A stretch of DNA of 64,000 bases from Polynucleobacter meluiroseus (GTDB lineage Bacteria; Pseudomonadota; Gammaproteobacteria; Burkholderiales; Burkholderiaceae): NCBI GenBank assembly GCA_945878885.1, contig CAMCUP010000005.1, positions 27,208 through 91,207 of the forward strand, read 5' to 3'. The first letter of the stretch is position 1. Each line of letters starts with the position of its first letter. The notes under the pieces were generated by a model. It saw only the letters and a program-made list of their open reading frames with translations. It made no database searches and was not told the origin of the DNA. This document shows positions 37,917 through 48,434 of this stretch, piece after piece. Both the position numbers and the translations under genes were made by a program.

Positions 37917-40660
37917 GCGATCATCAGAAGCAACTTAAACCAATGCGGTTAGCTGGCTTAGAGCCTTGCAATATCACACCAGCAGTAGGCTTCGTGAATA
38001 TTGGCGAACGGACTAACGTCACGGGTTCAAAAGCGTTTTCGCGCATGATTTTAAATAATCAATTCGATGAAGCTTTGGCAGTGGCTCGGCAGCAAGTTGA
38101 AAATGGCGCACAGGTGATTGATATTAATATGGATGAGGCGATGTTAGATTCTGAGGCGGCAATGATACGCTTTTTGAATTTAATTGCCTCAGAGCCCGAT
38201 ATTGCCCGAGTGCCCATCATGATTGATTCATCGAAATGGACAGTCATTGAAGCCGGCTTAAAGTGCGTTCAGGGCAAATCAATTGTTAATTCAATTTCCC
38301 TTAAAGAAGGCGAAGAAGCGTTTCGTAGGCAAGCCCGTTTAGTTAGACGCTATGGCGCTGCTACTGTAGTAATGGCTTTTGATGAGCAAGGGCAAGCTGA
38401 TACCTTTAAGCGTAAAACTGAAATTTGCCAACGCTGCTACAACTTGTTAGTTGACGAAATAGGCTTTCCTGCAGAAGATATTATTTTTGATCCTAATATT
38501 TTTGCGATCGCAACCGGTATCGAAGAACATGATAATTATGCAGTAGATTTCATTAATGCCACGCGCTGGATTAAAACCAATTTGCCCGGAGCGAAAGTCA
38601 GCGGCGGGGTATCTAATGTGAGCTTTTCTTTTCGTGGCAATGATCGGGTTCGAGAGGCAATTCATACCGTATTTCTCTATCATGCAATTCAAGCTGGTAT
38701 GGACATGGCGATTGTCAATGCTGGTCAACTAGGAGTTTATGCCGACCTTGACCCCGAGCTACTCGAGCGCGTTGAAGATGTTGTCCTTAATCGCTTTAAA
38801 GAAAAAGACGGTCAAACTCCTACAGAGCGTCTGTTAGCCATAGCGGCAACATTTAAGGGCGATGCCAGCAAGCAAGTAGAAAATTTAGTCTGGCGAGAAG
38901 CGCCAGTTCGCGAACGTCTAACGCATGCTTTAGTACATGGCATCACGACATTTATTGTGGATGATACCGAGAGTCTTCGTGCTGAAATTATGGGCTCTGG
39001 CGGCAGACCCATCGAGGTAATTGAAGGTCCCTTAATGGATGGTATGAATGTGGTTGGCGATTTATTTGGTGCGGGAAAAATGTTTTTACCGCAAGTAGTA
39101 AAAAGCGCTCGCGTTATGAAGCAGGCAGTAGCAGTGTTAATTCCCTACATTGAAGAAGAAAAGCGCCTGCATATTGCAGGTGGTGGTGAAGCCAAGGCCA
39201 AGGGCAAAATTGTCATGGCCACGGTTAAAGGCGATGTGCATGATATTGGTAAAAATATTGTCACCGTAGTTTTGCAATGCAATAACTTTGATGTTATTAA
39301 TATGGGTGTGATGGTACCTTGTGCTGAAATTTTAAAGAAAGCCAAAGAAGAGAAGGCCGATATCGTTGGACTTTCGGGCCTGATTACGCCTTCACTTGAA
39401 GAGATGACATATGTTGCGCAAGAAATGCAACGTGATACGTATTTTCGCAAACGTTTATTGCCTTTAATGATTGGTGGCGCTACAACCTCAAGGGTACATA
39501 CTGCAGTGAAAATTGCTCCACACTACGATGGCCCAGTGGTCTATGTACCCGATGCCTCCCGCTCAGTTTCAGTAGCATCAAATTTGCTATCCGATGAAGG
39601 TGCGAAAAAATTTATTACTGAACTACAGGAAGACTATGTGCGTATTCGTGAGCAGCACGCGAATAAACGCAAGACACCCTTGATAACTTTAGAAGCTGCT
39701 CGTAATAATCGTGAATTAATTGATTGGCAAAATTGGCAGCCGCACAAACCAAAATATATTGGTCGCCGAGTCTTTAAAAATTACGCACTTGCTGAAATAG
39801 CCCCATTTATTGATTGGACGCCCTTTTTTCAAACCTGGGATTTAGCCGGTAAGTTTCCAGCAATTTTAGATGATGAAATCGTCGGTGTAGAAGCCCGCAA
39901 AGTATTTGCTGATGCGCAGGCAATGTTAGAAAAATTAATAAAAGGCCAGTGGTTACAGGCCGATGGCGTGCTGGCTTTTTATCCTGCCAATTCGATTGGT
40001 GACGATATTGTTTTATATACCGATGAAGCGCGTAAGCACCCCTTATTTGTTTGGCATAACCTACGACAACAAAGTGAAAGACCGGTAGTTGAAGGTCAAC
40101 AGCGCCCAAATCGTAGCTTAGCTGATTATGTCGCGCCCTATGCTTCTGGTATCGCCGATTATGTGGGCTGCTTTGCAGTGACTACTGGTCACGGGGTCGA
40201 GAAAAAAGTAGCGCAATTTCAAGCGCAACATGATGACTACAGCGCTATTATGCTTAAAGCATTAGCCGATCGTTTAGCTGAAGCATTTGCTGAGCTAATG
40301 CATTGGCGGGCACGTACCGACTTATGGGGGTACGCTTCTGCAGAGCAACTCAGCAATGAACAAATGATTGCTGAACAGTATCGGGGTATTCGGCCAGCGC
40401 CGGGGTATCCAGCTTGCCCTGCCCATGAAGTCAAGCAAGATTTATTGCGCGTACTTGGTTCAGAAGATATTGGCATGACCTTAACCGAGTCTTTTGCGAT
40501 GAACCCCGCGTCGAGTGTTAGTGGGTTTTATTTGGGGCATCCCGACGCCAAATATTTTAATGTCGGCAAAGTGGGTCAAGATCAATTGCTTGACTTGGCC
40601 AAGCGACGCAATGAAACCATTGAAGTTGTGCAGCGTTCACTAGCCAGTCAATTTGACTAG
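37913..40660 (+). CDS. metH: Methionine synthase, folate/B12/activation subunit (MetH part 2)
   Basis: The 915-residue protein holds the remaining MetH modules in order: the pterin-binding barrel (about 20-300, [12 protein letters not shown]), the cobalamin cap and Rossmann domain with DVHDIGKNI (His443 as the lower cobalt ligand) and [13 protein letters not shown], and the SAM-binding activation domain at the end ([29 protein letters not shown]). It transfers the methyl of 5-methyl-THF via B12 to homocysteine bound by the partner protein. No metE is in the window, so methionine synthesis here depends on B12. Confidence 0.94.
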   Translation: MSDHQKQLKPMRLAGLEPCNITPAVGFVNIGERTNVTGSKAFSRMILNNQFDEALAVARQQVENGAQVIDINMDEAMLDSEAAMIRFLNLIASEPDIARVPIMIDSSKWTVIEAGLKCVQGKSIVNSISLKEGEEAFRRQARLVRRYGAATVVMAFDEQGQADTFKRKTEICQRCYNLLVDEIGFPAEDIIFDPNIFAIATGIEEHDNYAVDFINATRWIKTNLPGAKVSGGVSNVSFSFRGNDRVREAIHTVFLYHAIQAGMDMAIVNAGQLGVYADLDPELLERVEDVVLNRFKEKDGQTPTERLLAIAATFKGDASKQVENLVWREAPVRERLTHALVHGITTFIVDDTESLRAEIMGSGGRPIEVIEGPLMDGMNVVGDLFGAGKMFLPQVVKSARVMKQAVAVLIPYIEEEKRLHIAGGGEAKAKGKIVMATVKGDVHDIGKNIVTVVLQCNNFDVINMGVMVPCAEILKKAKEEKADIVGLSGLITPSLEEMTYVAQEMQRDTYFRKRLLPLMIGGATTSRVHTAVKIAPHYDGPVVYVPDASRSVSVASNLLSDEGAKKFITELQEDYVRIREQHANKRKTPLITLEAARNNRELIDWQNWQPHKPKYIGRRVFKNYALAEIAPFIDWTPFFQTWDLAGKFPAILDDEIVGVEARKVFADAQAMLEKLIKGQWLQADGVLAFYPANSIGDDIVLYTDEARKHPLFVWHNLRQQSERPVVEGQQRPNRSLADYVAPYASGIADYVGCFAVTTGHGVEKKVAQFQAQHDDYSAIMLKALADRLAEAFAELMHWRARTDLWGYASAEQLSNEQMIAEQYRGIRPAPGYPACPAHEVKQDLLRVLGSEDIGMTLTESFAMNPASSVSGFYLGHPDAKYFNVGKVGQDQLLDLAKRRNETIEVVQRSLASQFD

Positions 40661-40705
40661 AGGCGGTGCTCAAATTAGAATCACTGATCGACCCTTACAG
40701 GGTAA

Positions 40706-41044
40706 TTAGAGGTCCCAAATAATCGGTTCTTGCGCTGCTGCTGCCTGTTTCATTAGCTCCAAAAATGGAAAGGCACGCCGTCCAAGAGGGTCACCCTTGA
40801 TCACTGGTGGGCTCGGGCTATTACCAGGCGACTGCAATGATGATTGGAAGCTTACTTGAGATTGACGCTGCTCTTGATCTTGAATAATAGCGCTCTCAAG
40901 CAATGAAATTAAATCGGGTAGGTGGGTAGCGGTAAGGATCCCGCGCTGCTCTAATGGTTTGCCCAAAACCGCAAAAATGCGCTCACTGAGATCACTTAAC
41001 ATGATTACATCGGGACCAGCTTTAGAGTGAAAACGGTAGATCAT
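40706..41044 (-). CDS. DUF1840-family protein
   Basis: The 112-residue protein matches DUF1840, a betaproteobacterial family of unknown function, with the start MIYRFHSKAGPDVIMLSDLSERIFAVLGK. The middle (about 60-85) is Gln/Ser/Pro-rich and probably disordered, and the end RAFPFLELMKQAAAAQ is conserved. It converges with metH2 (45 bases apart) and diverges from argS (41 bases). No signal peptide or membrane helix is seen. Confidence 0.8.
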   Translation of the reverse strand: MIYRFHSKAGPDVIMLSDLSERIFAVLGKPLEQRGILTATHLPDLISLLESAIIQDQEQRQSQVSFQSSLQSPGNSPSPPVIKGDPLGRRAFPFLELMKQAAAAQEPIIWDL

Positions 41045-41085
41045 CTATCGAGCTTACCATCAGCGCCTGATAAACTTATTAATCT

Positions 41086-42834
41086 ATGTTGACAACCCAA
41101 AAAAACCAATTAATACAGTGCTTAAGTTTGGCTTTGCAGCAGGCGGCGCTTCTGCACAATTTGTCTCAAAGCGACTTACCAATTCCACAGCTTGAGCGGC
41201 CTAAGGCGATAGACCATGGTGATGTAGCTTGTAATATTGCCATGCAAGTGGCAAAGTTATGGCGACTAAATCCGCGTGAATTGGCACAAACAATATTGCT
41301 CAATCTGCAAGCGCAAACGAATTATGCCGATCTTGTTTGTTCAGATGAGGTCGCTGGGCCAGGGTTTATTAATTTTCGTCTTAGCAATCATGCTAAGACT
41401 GCAGTCATCAAAGAAATTTTAGTAGAGCAAGCAAACTTTGGGTTACTTAAATTAGAGCCCAGATCGAGCAGTGTCGAACCAGCTAAAGTGATGATCGAAT
41501 TTGTTTCGGCCAACCCAACTGGGCCTTTGCATGTGGGGCATGGCCGGCAGGCTGCTTTGGGCGATGCAATTGCAAACTTATTAACTACCCAAGGATTCAA
41601 GGTTCACCGAGAGTTTTATTACAACGATGCTGGGGTCCAAATAACCAACTTAGCCCAGTCAGTACAAGCGCGTTTAAGAGGACTTAAACCAGGTGATAAT
41701 AATTGGTCAGAGCTGGCCTATAACGGCGAGTACATTGCTGATATTGCTTCTGCATATCGGGCAATACCAGAGTATCAAATAGAGGATCTTGAGGCTATTC
41801 GAATATTTGCAATAGCTTATTTACGCGAAGAACAAGATCTCGATTTAAAAAGTTTTGGGGTGCAATTTGATCAGTACTACCTCGAATCGTCTTTGTACGC
41901 CGACGGAAGTGTGGCAAAGATTGTTGCCGATTTAGAGGCCGCTGGTAAAACCTATGAAGCTGATGGCGCCTTATGGCTTAAGACTACTGCCAATGGTGAC
42001 GATAAAGATCGGGTGATGCGCAAATCGGATGGTAGTTTTACCTACTTTGTGCCCGATGTAGCTTATCACGCCAGCAAATGGCAACGTGGCTATCAGCAAG
42101 TTATCAATATTCAAGGTAGCGATCACCACGGCACCATCATGCGGGTACGTGCGGGTTTGCAGGGAGTGGCACAACAGCGTCAGTGGACAATTCCAAGCGA
42201 TTACCCGGCATATGTTTTACACAAAATGGTCACCGTAATGTGCAATGGTGAAGAGGTTAAGCTTTCTAAGCGAGCTGGATCATATGTCACGGTGCGCGAT
42301 TTAATTGAATGGTCTGGCGGTATTCATGACGCCATGTCAGCAGCTGAACGCACGCTCGCACTCCAACGGGGACGCGATGCAGTACGCTTCTTTCTAATTT
42401 CACGCAAAGCTGATACAGAATTTATTTTTGATATTGATTTAGCTTTACAACAAAATGATGAAAACCCGGTTTTTTATGTGCAATATGCCCATGCGCGCAT
42501 TTGCTCAATTTTGGCGCAATGGCAGGGTAAAGCGATTGAGCTGGCCAATGCTAACTTGAGTTTATTGAACAGTAAGGCTGCAGATCATCTTTTACGCCGC
42601 TTAGCTGAGTATCCAGAGTTACTCACAGTTGCCGCAGCAGATTTAGCCCCACATGCCTTAGCCTTTTATTTACGCGATTTGGCAGGCGATTTCCATACCT
42701 TTTACAATGCAGATCGCGTCTTAGTTGACGATCTAGAGTTACAAAATGCACGCTTAGCTTTGTTGGCAGCAACCCGTCAGGTCATTCAAAATGGTTTGGC
42801 AATTTTAGGGGTCTCTGCTCCCAGCAAAATGTAA
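41086..42834 (+). CDS. argS: Arginyl-tRNA synthetase
   Basis: ArgS charges tRNA-Arg. The 582-residue protein has the class I signature in [17 protein letters not shown] (HVGH form of HIGH), the N-terminal Add1 domain for tRNA binding, and the KMSKS-type loop in [13 protein letters not shown]. The DALR anticodon-binding domain is at the C-terminus ([11 protein letters not shown] onward). Length is normal. It heads an apparent operon with the SPOR protein (9-base gap) and dsbA. Confidence 0.96.
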   Translation: MLTTQKNQLIQCLSLALQQAALLHNLSQSDLPIPQLERPKAIDHGDVACNIAMQVAKLWRLNPRELAQTILLNLQAQTNYADLVCSDEVAGPGFINFRLSNHAKTAVIKEILVEQANFGLLKLEPRSSSVEPAKVMIEFVSANPTGPLHVGHGRQAALGDAIANLLTTQGFKVHREFYYNDAGVQITNLAQSVQARLRGLKPGDNNWSELAYNGEYIADIASAYRAIPEYQIEDLEAIRIFAIAYLREEQDLDLKSFGVQFDQYYLESSLYADGSVAKIVADLEAAGKTYEADGALWLKTTANGDDKDRVMRKSDGSFTYFVPDVAYHASKWQRGYQQVINIQGSDHHGTIMRVRAGLQGVAQQRQWTIPSDYPAYVLHKMVTVMCNGEEVKLSKRAGSYVTVRDLIEWSGGIHDAMSAAERTLALQRGRDAVRFFLISRKADTEFIFDIDLALQQNDENPVFYVQYAHARICSILAQWQGKAIELANANLSLLNSKAADHLLRRLAEYPELLTVAAADLAPHALAFYLRDLAGDFHTFYNADRVLVDDLELQNARLALLAATRQVIQNGLAILGVSAPSKM

Positions 42835-42843
42835 GATAAGGGA

Positions 42844-43434
42844 ATGAAAATGCAATCGACGAAAGAATTTGGTGGCACTATTTTAGGTTTAATTTTAGGG
42901 CTAACCTTGGGCCTAGTTTTAGCCTTGGGTGTAGCTTTTTATTTATCTAAAACTCCCCCGCAAGAAAAGCCTGGAATTCGGGCGCCAAATTTACCACTAA
43001 CAATTAAACCTGCAATTCCTGTTGAAGATGAAAGCGCACCAGCTATACCTCCTTTAGACCTAAATAAGCCCTTACAAGGCAAAAAGCCGGCTAGCAATGC
43101 TGAAGATAAAGCCGACCCCATTCGCGATATTGCTAATGGGAAAAAACCTGAGCAAAAGCCAGCTGATGCCAAGGGCGCAGAAGCCAAAAATACCGAGCCC
43201 GTTTTTTTTGTTCAAGTAGGCGCCTTTAGTAAGCAAGCTGAAGCAGATGCCCAAAAGGCAAGTTTGGCAATTCAGGGTATTCAGGCACAATTGAGTGATG
43301 CAACAGTCGACGGAAATATCGTTTGGCGAGTGCGGATCGGCCCCTTTGTTACGGCCGAAGATACTAAATCAATTACCAACAAATTAAGCAGTCTTGGTCT
43401 TAAACCCACTATTATTCGAGCTAATAAATCATGA
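42844..43434 (+). CDS. SPOR-domain membrane protein
   Basis: The 196-residue protein has one N-terminal membrane helix (about 11-33, GLILGLTLGLVLALGVAFYL), then a Pro/Lys/Ala-rich periplasmic linker, then a C-terminal SPOR domain beginning FFVQVGAFSKQAEADAQKA. SPOR domains bind glycan strands lacking stem peptides at the division septum, so this is likely an FtsN-like division or wall-remodelling protein. argS then SPOR then dsbA is a familiar betaproteobacterial order. It overlaps dsbA by 4 bases. Confidence 0.85.
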   Translation: MKMQSTKEFGGTILGLILGLTLGLVLALGVAFYLSKTPPQEKPGIRAPNLPLTIKPAIPVEDESAPAIPPLDLNKPLQGKKPASNAEDKADPIRDIANGKKPEQKPADAKGAEAKNTEPVFFVQVGAFSKQAEADAQKASLAIQGIQAQLSDATVDGNIVWRVRIGPFVTAEDTKSITNKLSSLGLKPTIIRANKS

Positions 43435-44117
43435 TTTCATTACCCACTTTATTTCGACAGCTTTGTGCCATTAGTTTTGCGGCAGCTTTTAGTCTTTTGC
43501 CCTTAGAGATGCTAAGCGCTCAAACTGCAAATCCTCAGCCCGGAAATCAAAAAATTCAAGAAGGTATTGATTATCGAATTTTGCCTACCCCGCAGCCAGT
43601 TGAAGCCAAAAATAAGGTCGAAGTAATCGAATTTTTTTGGTACGGCTGCCCCCATTGCTTTGAGTTTGAGCCTGAGCTTAGCGCCTGGGTTTCTCGCCAA
43701 GGCAAAGACGTGGTTTTTAAGCGGGTACCTGTAGCATTTCGTGACGACTTGCTGGTTCATAGCCAATTATTTTTTACTCTGGATGCAATGGGCAAAGGCG
43801 ACGCTTTAAATAACAAAGTGATGACTGCAATTCATAAGGACAATAAGCGCCTATTAACCGAAAATGATATTGCCGATTGGGCGGTTAGCCAGGGGCTAGA
43901 CCGCAATACATTTTTAACTACCTTCCGCTCGTTCGCTACCGTGTCAAAGGCGCGCAATGCTAATCAACTCAGCAGCAATTATCGGATTGATGGCGTACCA
44001 AGCGTGATTGTTCAGGGTCGCTTTGTCACCTCACCATCGATTGCTGGAACTAAGACAAAAGCAATTCAAACGATGGATTATTTAGTTGATAAAGTGCGCA
44101 AAGAAAAGTACAAGTAA
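43431..44117 (+). CDS. dsbA: Thiol:disulfide interchange protein DsbA
   Basis: DsbA introduces disulfide bonds into periplasmic proteins. The 228-residue protein has a signal peptide (cleavage probably after LSA, about residue 30), the active site Cys73-Pro-His-Cys76 in FFWYGCPHCFEFEP, the inserted helical domain and the cis-Pro loop GVPSVIVQGRF. The start overlaps the SPOR gene, so both are likely made together. The dsbB partner is not in this window. Confidence 0.92.
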   Translation: MISLPTLFRQLCAISFAAAFSLLPLEMLSAQTANPQPGNQKIQEGIDYRILPTPQPVEAKNKVEVIEFFWYGCPHCFEFEPELSAWVSRQGKDVVFKRVPVAFRDDLLVHSQLFFTLDAMGKGDALNNKVMTAIHKDNKRLLTENDIADWAVSQGLDRNTFLTTFRSFATVSKARNANQLSSNYRIDGVPSVIVQGRFVTSPSIAGTKTKAIQTMDYLVDKVRKEKYK

Positions 44118-44133
44118 GCCATTAAAGGCAGTA

Positions 44134-44916
44134 TTAAATTTTTACAAAGCGCCGTAAAATCCAAAAGTAAATTGGGTAAGGAAGCAAGCGTAAAAACTTT
44201 AAGAAACCCGAGAAGCGTTTTGGGAAATGAATATCAAATTGGCCTTGCTGAATTCCCGCCAAAATTTCATGGGCGGCTTGCTCTGGGCTAATCAGAGCAG
44301 GCATGACAAAATCATTTTGGGCCGTTGCAGGCGTAGCAACAAAGCCTGGTGAAATCATGTGTACGCTTAAGCCACGTGGTTGTAAATCATAAAATAGGGC
44401 TTCACAAAAATTAATCATGGCTGCTTTGCTAGGGCCATAAGCCAATGCTTTAGGTAGGCCGCTATAACCTGCCACACTACCCACAATTGCTATATGTCCT
44501 GCGTGTTGTTGGAGCATTTCAGGCAGTACCACTGCGACAGCATGCATTGGGCCAAGGACATTTGCATTAATGGTTTGCTCGGCGAGCTCAAACGTAAAGT
44601 TATCGGCGCGCAAGGGAATGTAGATTCCTGAAACAAATAACAATAAATCAAGCCCATGCCAATGCCTAACAATATCTTGATAAGCTTGGTCTATTTGCTG
44701 TACAGCAGTTACATCGAGTGGTAAGGCTAGGCATTGATCAGCTTGGCCTAGACTGCAAAGTGCTATCAAGCGATCAAGACGTCGCCCAGATACAGCGACT
44801 TTTGCGCCAGCTGTAATCAGTGCTTTTGCGCACGCCTCTCCAATTCCACTAGTTGCCCCAATTACCCAAACGCGTTGGCCAGCAAAGCTCATCATTCCGG
44901 GTTGACGCATACTCAT
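44134..44916 (-). CDS. Short-chain dehydrogenase of the fatty-acid-modification cluster
   Basis: The 260-residue classical short-chain dehydrogenase has VIGATSGIGEACAKAL at the cofactor site and catalytic Tyr-x3-Lys in AYGPSKAAMI. It ends in a hydrophobic, basic segment (FLKFLRLLPYPIYFWILRRFVKI) that could hold it to the membrane. It is the last of four genes joined by 4-base overlaps: FAD oxidoreductase, DUF1365, cyclopropane synthase-like, then this. The combination is widespread and is linked elsewhere to unusual membrane fatty acids; this enzyme's own substrate is unknown. Confidence 0.85.
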   Translation of the reverse strand: MSMRQPGMMSFAGQRVWVIGATSGIGEACAKALITAGAKVAVSGRRLDRLIALCSLGQADQCLALPLDVTAVQQIDQAYQDIVRHWHGLDLLLFVSGIYIPLRADNFTFELAEQTINANVLGPMHAVAVVLPEMLQQHAGHIAIVGSVAGYSGLPKALAYGPSKAAMINFCEALFYDLQPRGLSVHMISPGFVATPATAQNDFVMPALISPEQAAHEILAGIQQGQFDIHFPKRFSGFLKFLRLLPYPIYFWILRRFVKI

Positions 44917-46220
44917 TGTAGGTAGGGTTTTGCTGATCGGTGACTTAAAGTAAACTGCACAACATCAATAGTTTGCTCAGCAAAACCTGCAGCACAATAC
45001 ATTAAATAAAAATTCCATAAACGAATAAAAGCCTCATCAAATCCCAACTGTTTGATCTCAGGTAATTTGGCATTGAATTGCTCAAACCAGATGCATAAAG
45101 TTTTAGCGTAATCCACTCCAAATGCAAATTCGGCATTGATTTGTAGCCCTGCCTTGGCTGCTTCAATAATAAAAGCTTGCCTTGATGGCAGCATGCCACC
45201 AGGGAAAACATATTGCTGAATAAAGTCAGTGCTATTGCGATAACGTTCAAATAAATCTTCAGCTATGACAATCGTTTGTATACAGGCCTTACCATTGGGC
45301 TTAAGGCAAGCAGCAATACTTTGAAAATATTCTGGCCAATGACTTTCACCAACCGCCTCAAACATTTCAATTGAGGCAATGCCATCAAACCGCTCATGAT
45401 AATCGCGATAGTCTTGTATACGCACAGCGTGAGTAATGGTTTGCTTAACCGAGGGATCAGCTACAAAACGAGATTCTTGTAACACTTTAGTAATACGGTC
45501 ATCGGCAAACTTAGCTTGTTCATGAGAGAGAGTAAGCCCAGTGAGGTTTAGGCCAGTACGCGTGGCCACTTCCATAAAGCCACCCCAGCCGCAGCCAATC
45601 TCAAGAACTGCATCGCCAGGCTTACATGCTAACGATTCAAGAATGCGTTGATATTTTGCATTTTGTGCTTGCGCCAATGACCCCTGCTCATTAGCACCAA
45701 ACCATGCGCTTGAATAAGACATGGTTGGATCGAGCCATAAGCCATAAAAAGCATTTCCTAAATCATAGTGAGCATGAATATTCTTGCGGCTACCAGCCTT
45801 AGAGTTGCGCCTTAACCAATGCTTTACTCGATAGGCTAGTGAGCCTGCCCAACTGCCATAAATTGCTTTTTCTAAGATGGTGCGGTTCCGAATTGCAAGC
45901 TCAAGCAGCTGTTTTAAATGGGGCGTTTCCCATTTACCACGAATATAGCTTTCGGCAAAACCAATATCTCCATGACGTAATACATTTTTAAATAAGCCCC
46001 AATCAAGGACGTGAATCTCGGCATGCAAGGGATCGCTTACTTGACCAAAGTGTTGAATTTCTCCGTTTGGCAAGACGACTGATAAGTGCCCTGCATTTAA
46101 ATGCGCCAGCATTTTTAAAATTGTTTTGGCAGCTAGTGGAATATTGCGATAGCTAGTCGGCGCAGTAGGCGCTTTAGAGAAGTTCAACTTTGCCAGTAAA
46201 GGCTGTCCAGGTCGATTCAT
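44913..46220 (-). CDS. Cyclopropane-fatty-acyl-phospholipid synthase family methyltransferase
   Basis: The 435-residue protein belongs to the SAM-dependent mycolic-acid/cyclopropane synthase family, which methylates double bonds of acyl chains in membrane lipids. Key marks are YDLGNAFYGLWLDPTMSYS, SAM-binding VLEIGCGWGGFMEVA, GIASIEMFEAVGE and IQQYVFPGGMLPS. It overlaps the genes on both sides by 4 bases. In this operon context the product may be a cyclopropane, methylated or furan-type fatty acid rather than a plain cyclopropane. Confidence 0.9.
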   Translation of the reverse strand: MNRPGQPLLAKLNFSKAPTAPTSYRNIPLAAKTILKMLAHLNAGHLSVVLPNGEIQHFGQVSDPLHAEIHVLDWGLFKNVLRHGDIGFAESYIRGKWETPHLKQLLELAIRNRTILEKAIYGSWAGSLAYRVKHWLRRNSKAGSRKNIHAHYDLGNAFYGLWLDPTMSYSSAWFGANEQGSLAQAQNAKYQRILESLACKPGDAVLEIGCGWGGFMEVATRTGLNLTGLTLSHEQAKFADDRITKVLQESRFVADPSVKQTITHAVRIQDYRDYHERFDGIASIEMFEAVGESHWPEYFQSIAACLKPNGKACIQTIVIAEDLFERYRNSTDFIQQYVFPGGMLPSRQAFIIEAAKAGLQINAEFAFGVDYAKTLCIWFEQFNAKLPEIKQLGFDEAFIRLWNFYLMYCAAGFAEQTIDVVQFTLSHRSAKPYLQ

Positions 46221-47005
46221 CGGGTCACTTCAAATTCAGGCGGTTGGGGTTTAGAGTGAAAGGGTACTCCTTTAAGCCATAACCTAACGGCTTGCCAATG
46301 AATACGAGCAATCACTCCTATGCTCATTAAAGGATAACGCAAGATCGCCCAACGTAAACTACGCCGATTTAAGGGTCGTTCAGTACCACTAACGCTGGTA
46401 TGAATAAGGGGCAACCCTTCTTCGAGTAACTCAATGCGATAGAGGGTACGGTTTTTGGCTTGGCTATCTGCGGCAAATAAAAAGCGAAAATTGTAATCAC
46501 CCCTTACTTCGCAAAACGGCGAGACATGAAATACTTTACGACTAGCTAAAGTTTCGCCAGAACGAATCGAGTCTCCCGATTCTTTAGCCAGCAAGTAACA
46601 ATGCCGCTCACCAAACGTATTATTTACTTCCGCCACTACAGCACGTACTTCATCATTAGCACGTGTACAAATCCAAAAACTCACTGGATTAAAGGTATAG
46701 CCTAATACCCGAGGAAAAGTTTGCAGCCAAATTTCGCCATCAACACCATCAATCTGATATTCAGCCAAGAGTGATTCTAGCCACTCAAGTGAATTGGTAT
46801 TGCCTTGACCGTGATCTTTATCATAAAAAGAAATAAAACGAAATTGATTGTCACCTAAACCATGACGGCTTAATAGCTGCGGATCAGCCTGACGTAAACG
46901 CATCGGAATTTTGAGGGTAAAAACACCATAACCAAACGAGTTGTGTTTAGGTCGAAAACGGGTATGTTTGACAATGCCAAAAGTAAGTTGGGCCTGGGTC
47001 ATCAC
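46217..47005 (-). CDS. DUF1365-family protein
   Basis: The 262-residue protein is a DUF1365 member: VKHTRFRPKHNSFGYGVF at the start, FPRVLGYTFNPVSFWIC in the middle and NTFGERHCYLL after it. The family has no proven biochemical role but is nearly always found between an FAD oxidoreductase and a cyclopropane-synthase-like gene, as here. It overlaps both neighbours by 4 bases. The C-terminus is rich in basic and hydrophobic residues, consistent with membrane contact. Confidence 0.88.
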   Translation of the reverse strand: MMTQAQLTFGIVKHTRFRPKHNSFGYGVFTLKIPMRLRQADPQLLSRHGLGDNQFRFISFYDKDHGQGNTNSLEWLESLLAEYQIDGVDGEIWLQTFPRVLGYTFNPVSFWICTRANDEVRAVVAEVNNTFGERHCYLLAKESGDSIRSGETLASRKVFHVSPFCEVRGDYNFRFLFAADSQAKNRTLYRIELLEEGLPLIHTSVSGTERPLNRRSLRWAILRYPLMSIGVIARIHWQAVRLWLKGVPFHSKPQPPEFEVTR

Positions 47006-48429
47006 GGCTGCTTTAATTTAGTAGTGCTTTGTTGAACTGTTGGTGATGAAAGAGCATGCAAGCGCTCAATCAGGTCTGCCGCAACTAATTCGCCAGAACG
47101 TAAACCATCTTCATGAAAGCCATATCCAGTCCAAGCACCACAATACCAAATTGACGATTTTCCTTGCATCAGTGCAAGATCATATTGCGCCTGAATAGCA
47201 CTAGCATCGAAGAGCGGATGAGAATAATGAATAACAGCATGGATGGTTTCTGGCTTAGGTTCACGCAGGGGGTTTAGGCTAACGATGATAGGTATCGCAT
47301 CAAGTTGCGCAGGCAGTGGCTGCAGTTTGTTTATTAAATAATTTACGCTAACGGCCCCGGTGTTAGTCGCTTTATGGCTCACTTGTGCTACGTAATTCCA
47401 CGCAGCCCAGCACCGTTTTTTACTGGGCAAAAAGGAGCAATCAGTATGTAAGATAGCACGATTCTGCTGGTATGGAATCTGCGCAAGTACCGCTTTTTCG
47501 GCCGCACTATTACCTTTAACTAAATGCAAACTTTCATCGCTATGGCAGGCCATTACTACTTCGTCAAAATAGCGCAGTCCTTGAGCAGTTTGGATGGCGA
47601 TTTGGGTTTTCGTAGCGACATTTTCAGGAACTGAAACCTGCAATACCTTTTCCTTGCAAATATGTACGCCATGCAATTGCAACGCACTTACTAAGCGCTG
47701 CACATATTCACGTGAGCCCCCTTGAACGGTTAGCCATTGGGGTCGCCCTTGAATTTTTAAAAGCCCATGATTATGACAAAAACGTGCCATCGTTAAAATT
47801 GGAAACGCTAGCATTTGTTCAACTGGACAAGACCAAATAGCACCGATCATCGGTAGAAAATACCAATTTTGAAAACGTGCGCCAAAGTGATGACGTTTTA
47901 AAAATGCCTCAATACTTTCATTCCCTCCTGCGCTAGTATGGACTTCATTTTTTTGTTGCAAGGCCAGCGCTGTCGCTAATCGATTAAACCGCATAATGTC
48001 ATACGCCATAACCCAAAAACTAGGCTTAAATATATTTTTGCGTTGCCCAAAAAATGCATTGAGATTAGTGCCGGCCCACTCTAGTAGGTGGCTTTGTTTG
48101 GCGTTCTGCGCTTGCTTATTAATTTGTTCTTCAATGGTGACTGAAAATGACATTTCAGAAGCGGCAATGGGCACCTCTAACTCGTCAAACAAACGCAATA
48201 AACGTGGATAGGTTTTACGATTAAATACTAAAAACCCAGTGTCAATGCCGTAGCTCACTGGCCCAGTGCTAGTAGTGAGATGCAAATCAAGAGTATGGCT
48301 ATGCCCACCTAAATGGTCACCACCTTCAAATAACGTCACATCTAATGATGGAGATTGGCGTAAGGCATAGGCACAGCCTAAGCCAGCTATACCAGCACCA
48401 ACAATTGCAATCTGCTTTTTTGTGGTCAT
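47002..48429 (-). CDS. FAD-dependent oxidoreductase (amine-oxidase fold)
   Basis: The 475-residue protein starts with the FAD-binding IAIVGAGIAGLGCAYALRQ and DVTLFEGGDHLGGHSH, and has the C-terminal FAD-contact WYCGAWTGYGFHEDGLRSG. It is the first gene of the four-gene cluster and its stop overlaps DUF1365 by 4 bases. In related operons this protein is thought to oxidise or desaturate the modified acyl chain; this is inference from context. No flavin-reductase gene is adjacent. Confidence 0.88.
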   Translation of the reverse strand: MTTKKQIAIVGAGIAGLGCAYALRQSPSLDVTLFEGGDHLGGHSHTLDLHLTTSTGPVSYGIDTGFLVFNRKTYPRLLRLFDELEVPIAASEMSFSVTIEEQINKQAQNAKQSHLLEWAGTNLNAFFGQRKNIFKPSFWVMAYDIMRFNRLATALALQQKNEVHTSAGGNESIEAFLKRHHFGARFQNWYFLPMIGAIWSCPVEQMLAFPILTMARFCHNHGLLKIQGRPQWLTVQGGSREYVQRLVSALQLHGVHICKEKVLQVSVPENVATKTQIAIQTAQGLRYFDEVVMACHSDESLHLVKGNSAAEKAVLAQIPYQQNRAILHTDCSFLPSKKRCWAAWNYVAQVSHKATNTGAVSVNYLINKLQPLPAQLDAIPIIVSLNPLREPKPETIHAVIHYSHPLFDASAIQAQYDLALMQGKSSIWYCGAWTGYGFHEDGLRSGELVAADLIERLHALSSPTVQQSTTKLKQP

Positions 48430-48434
48430 TCTGC

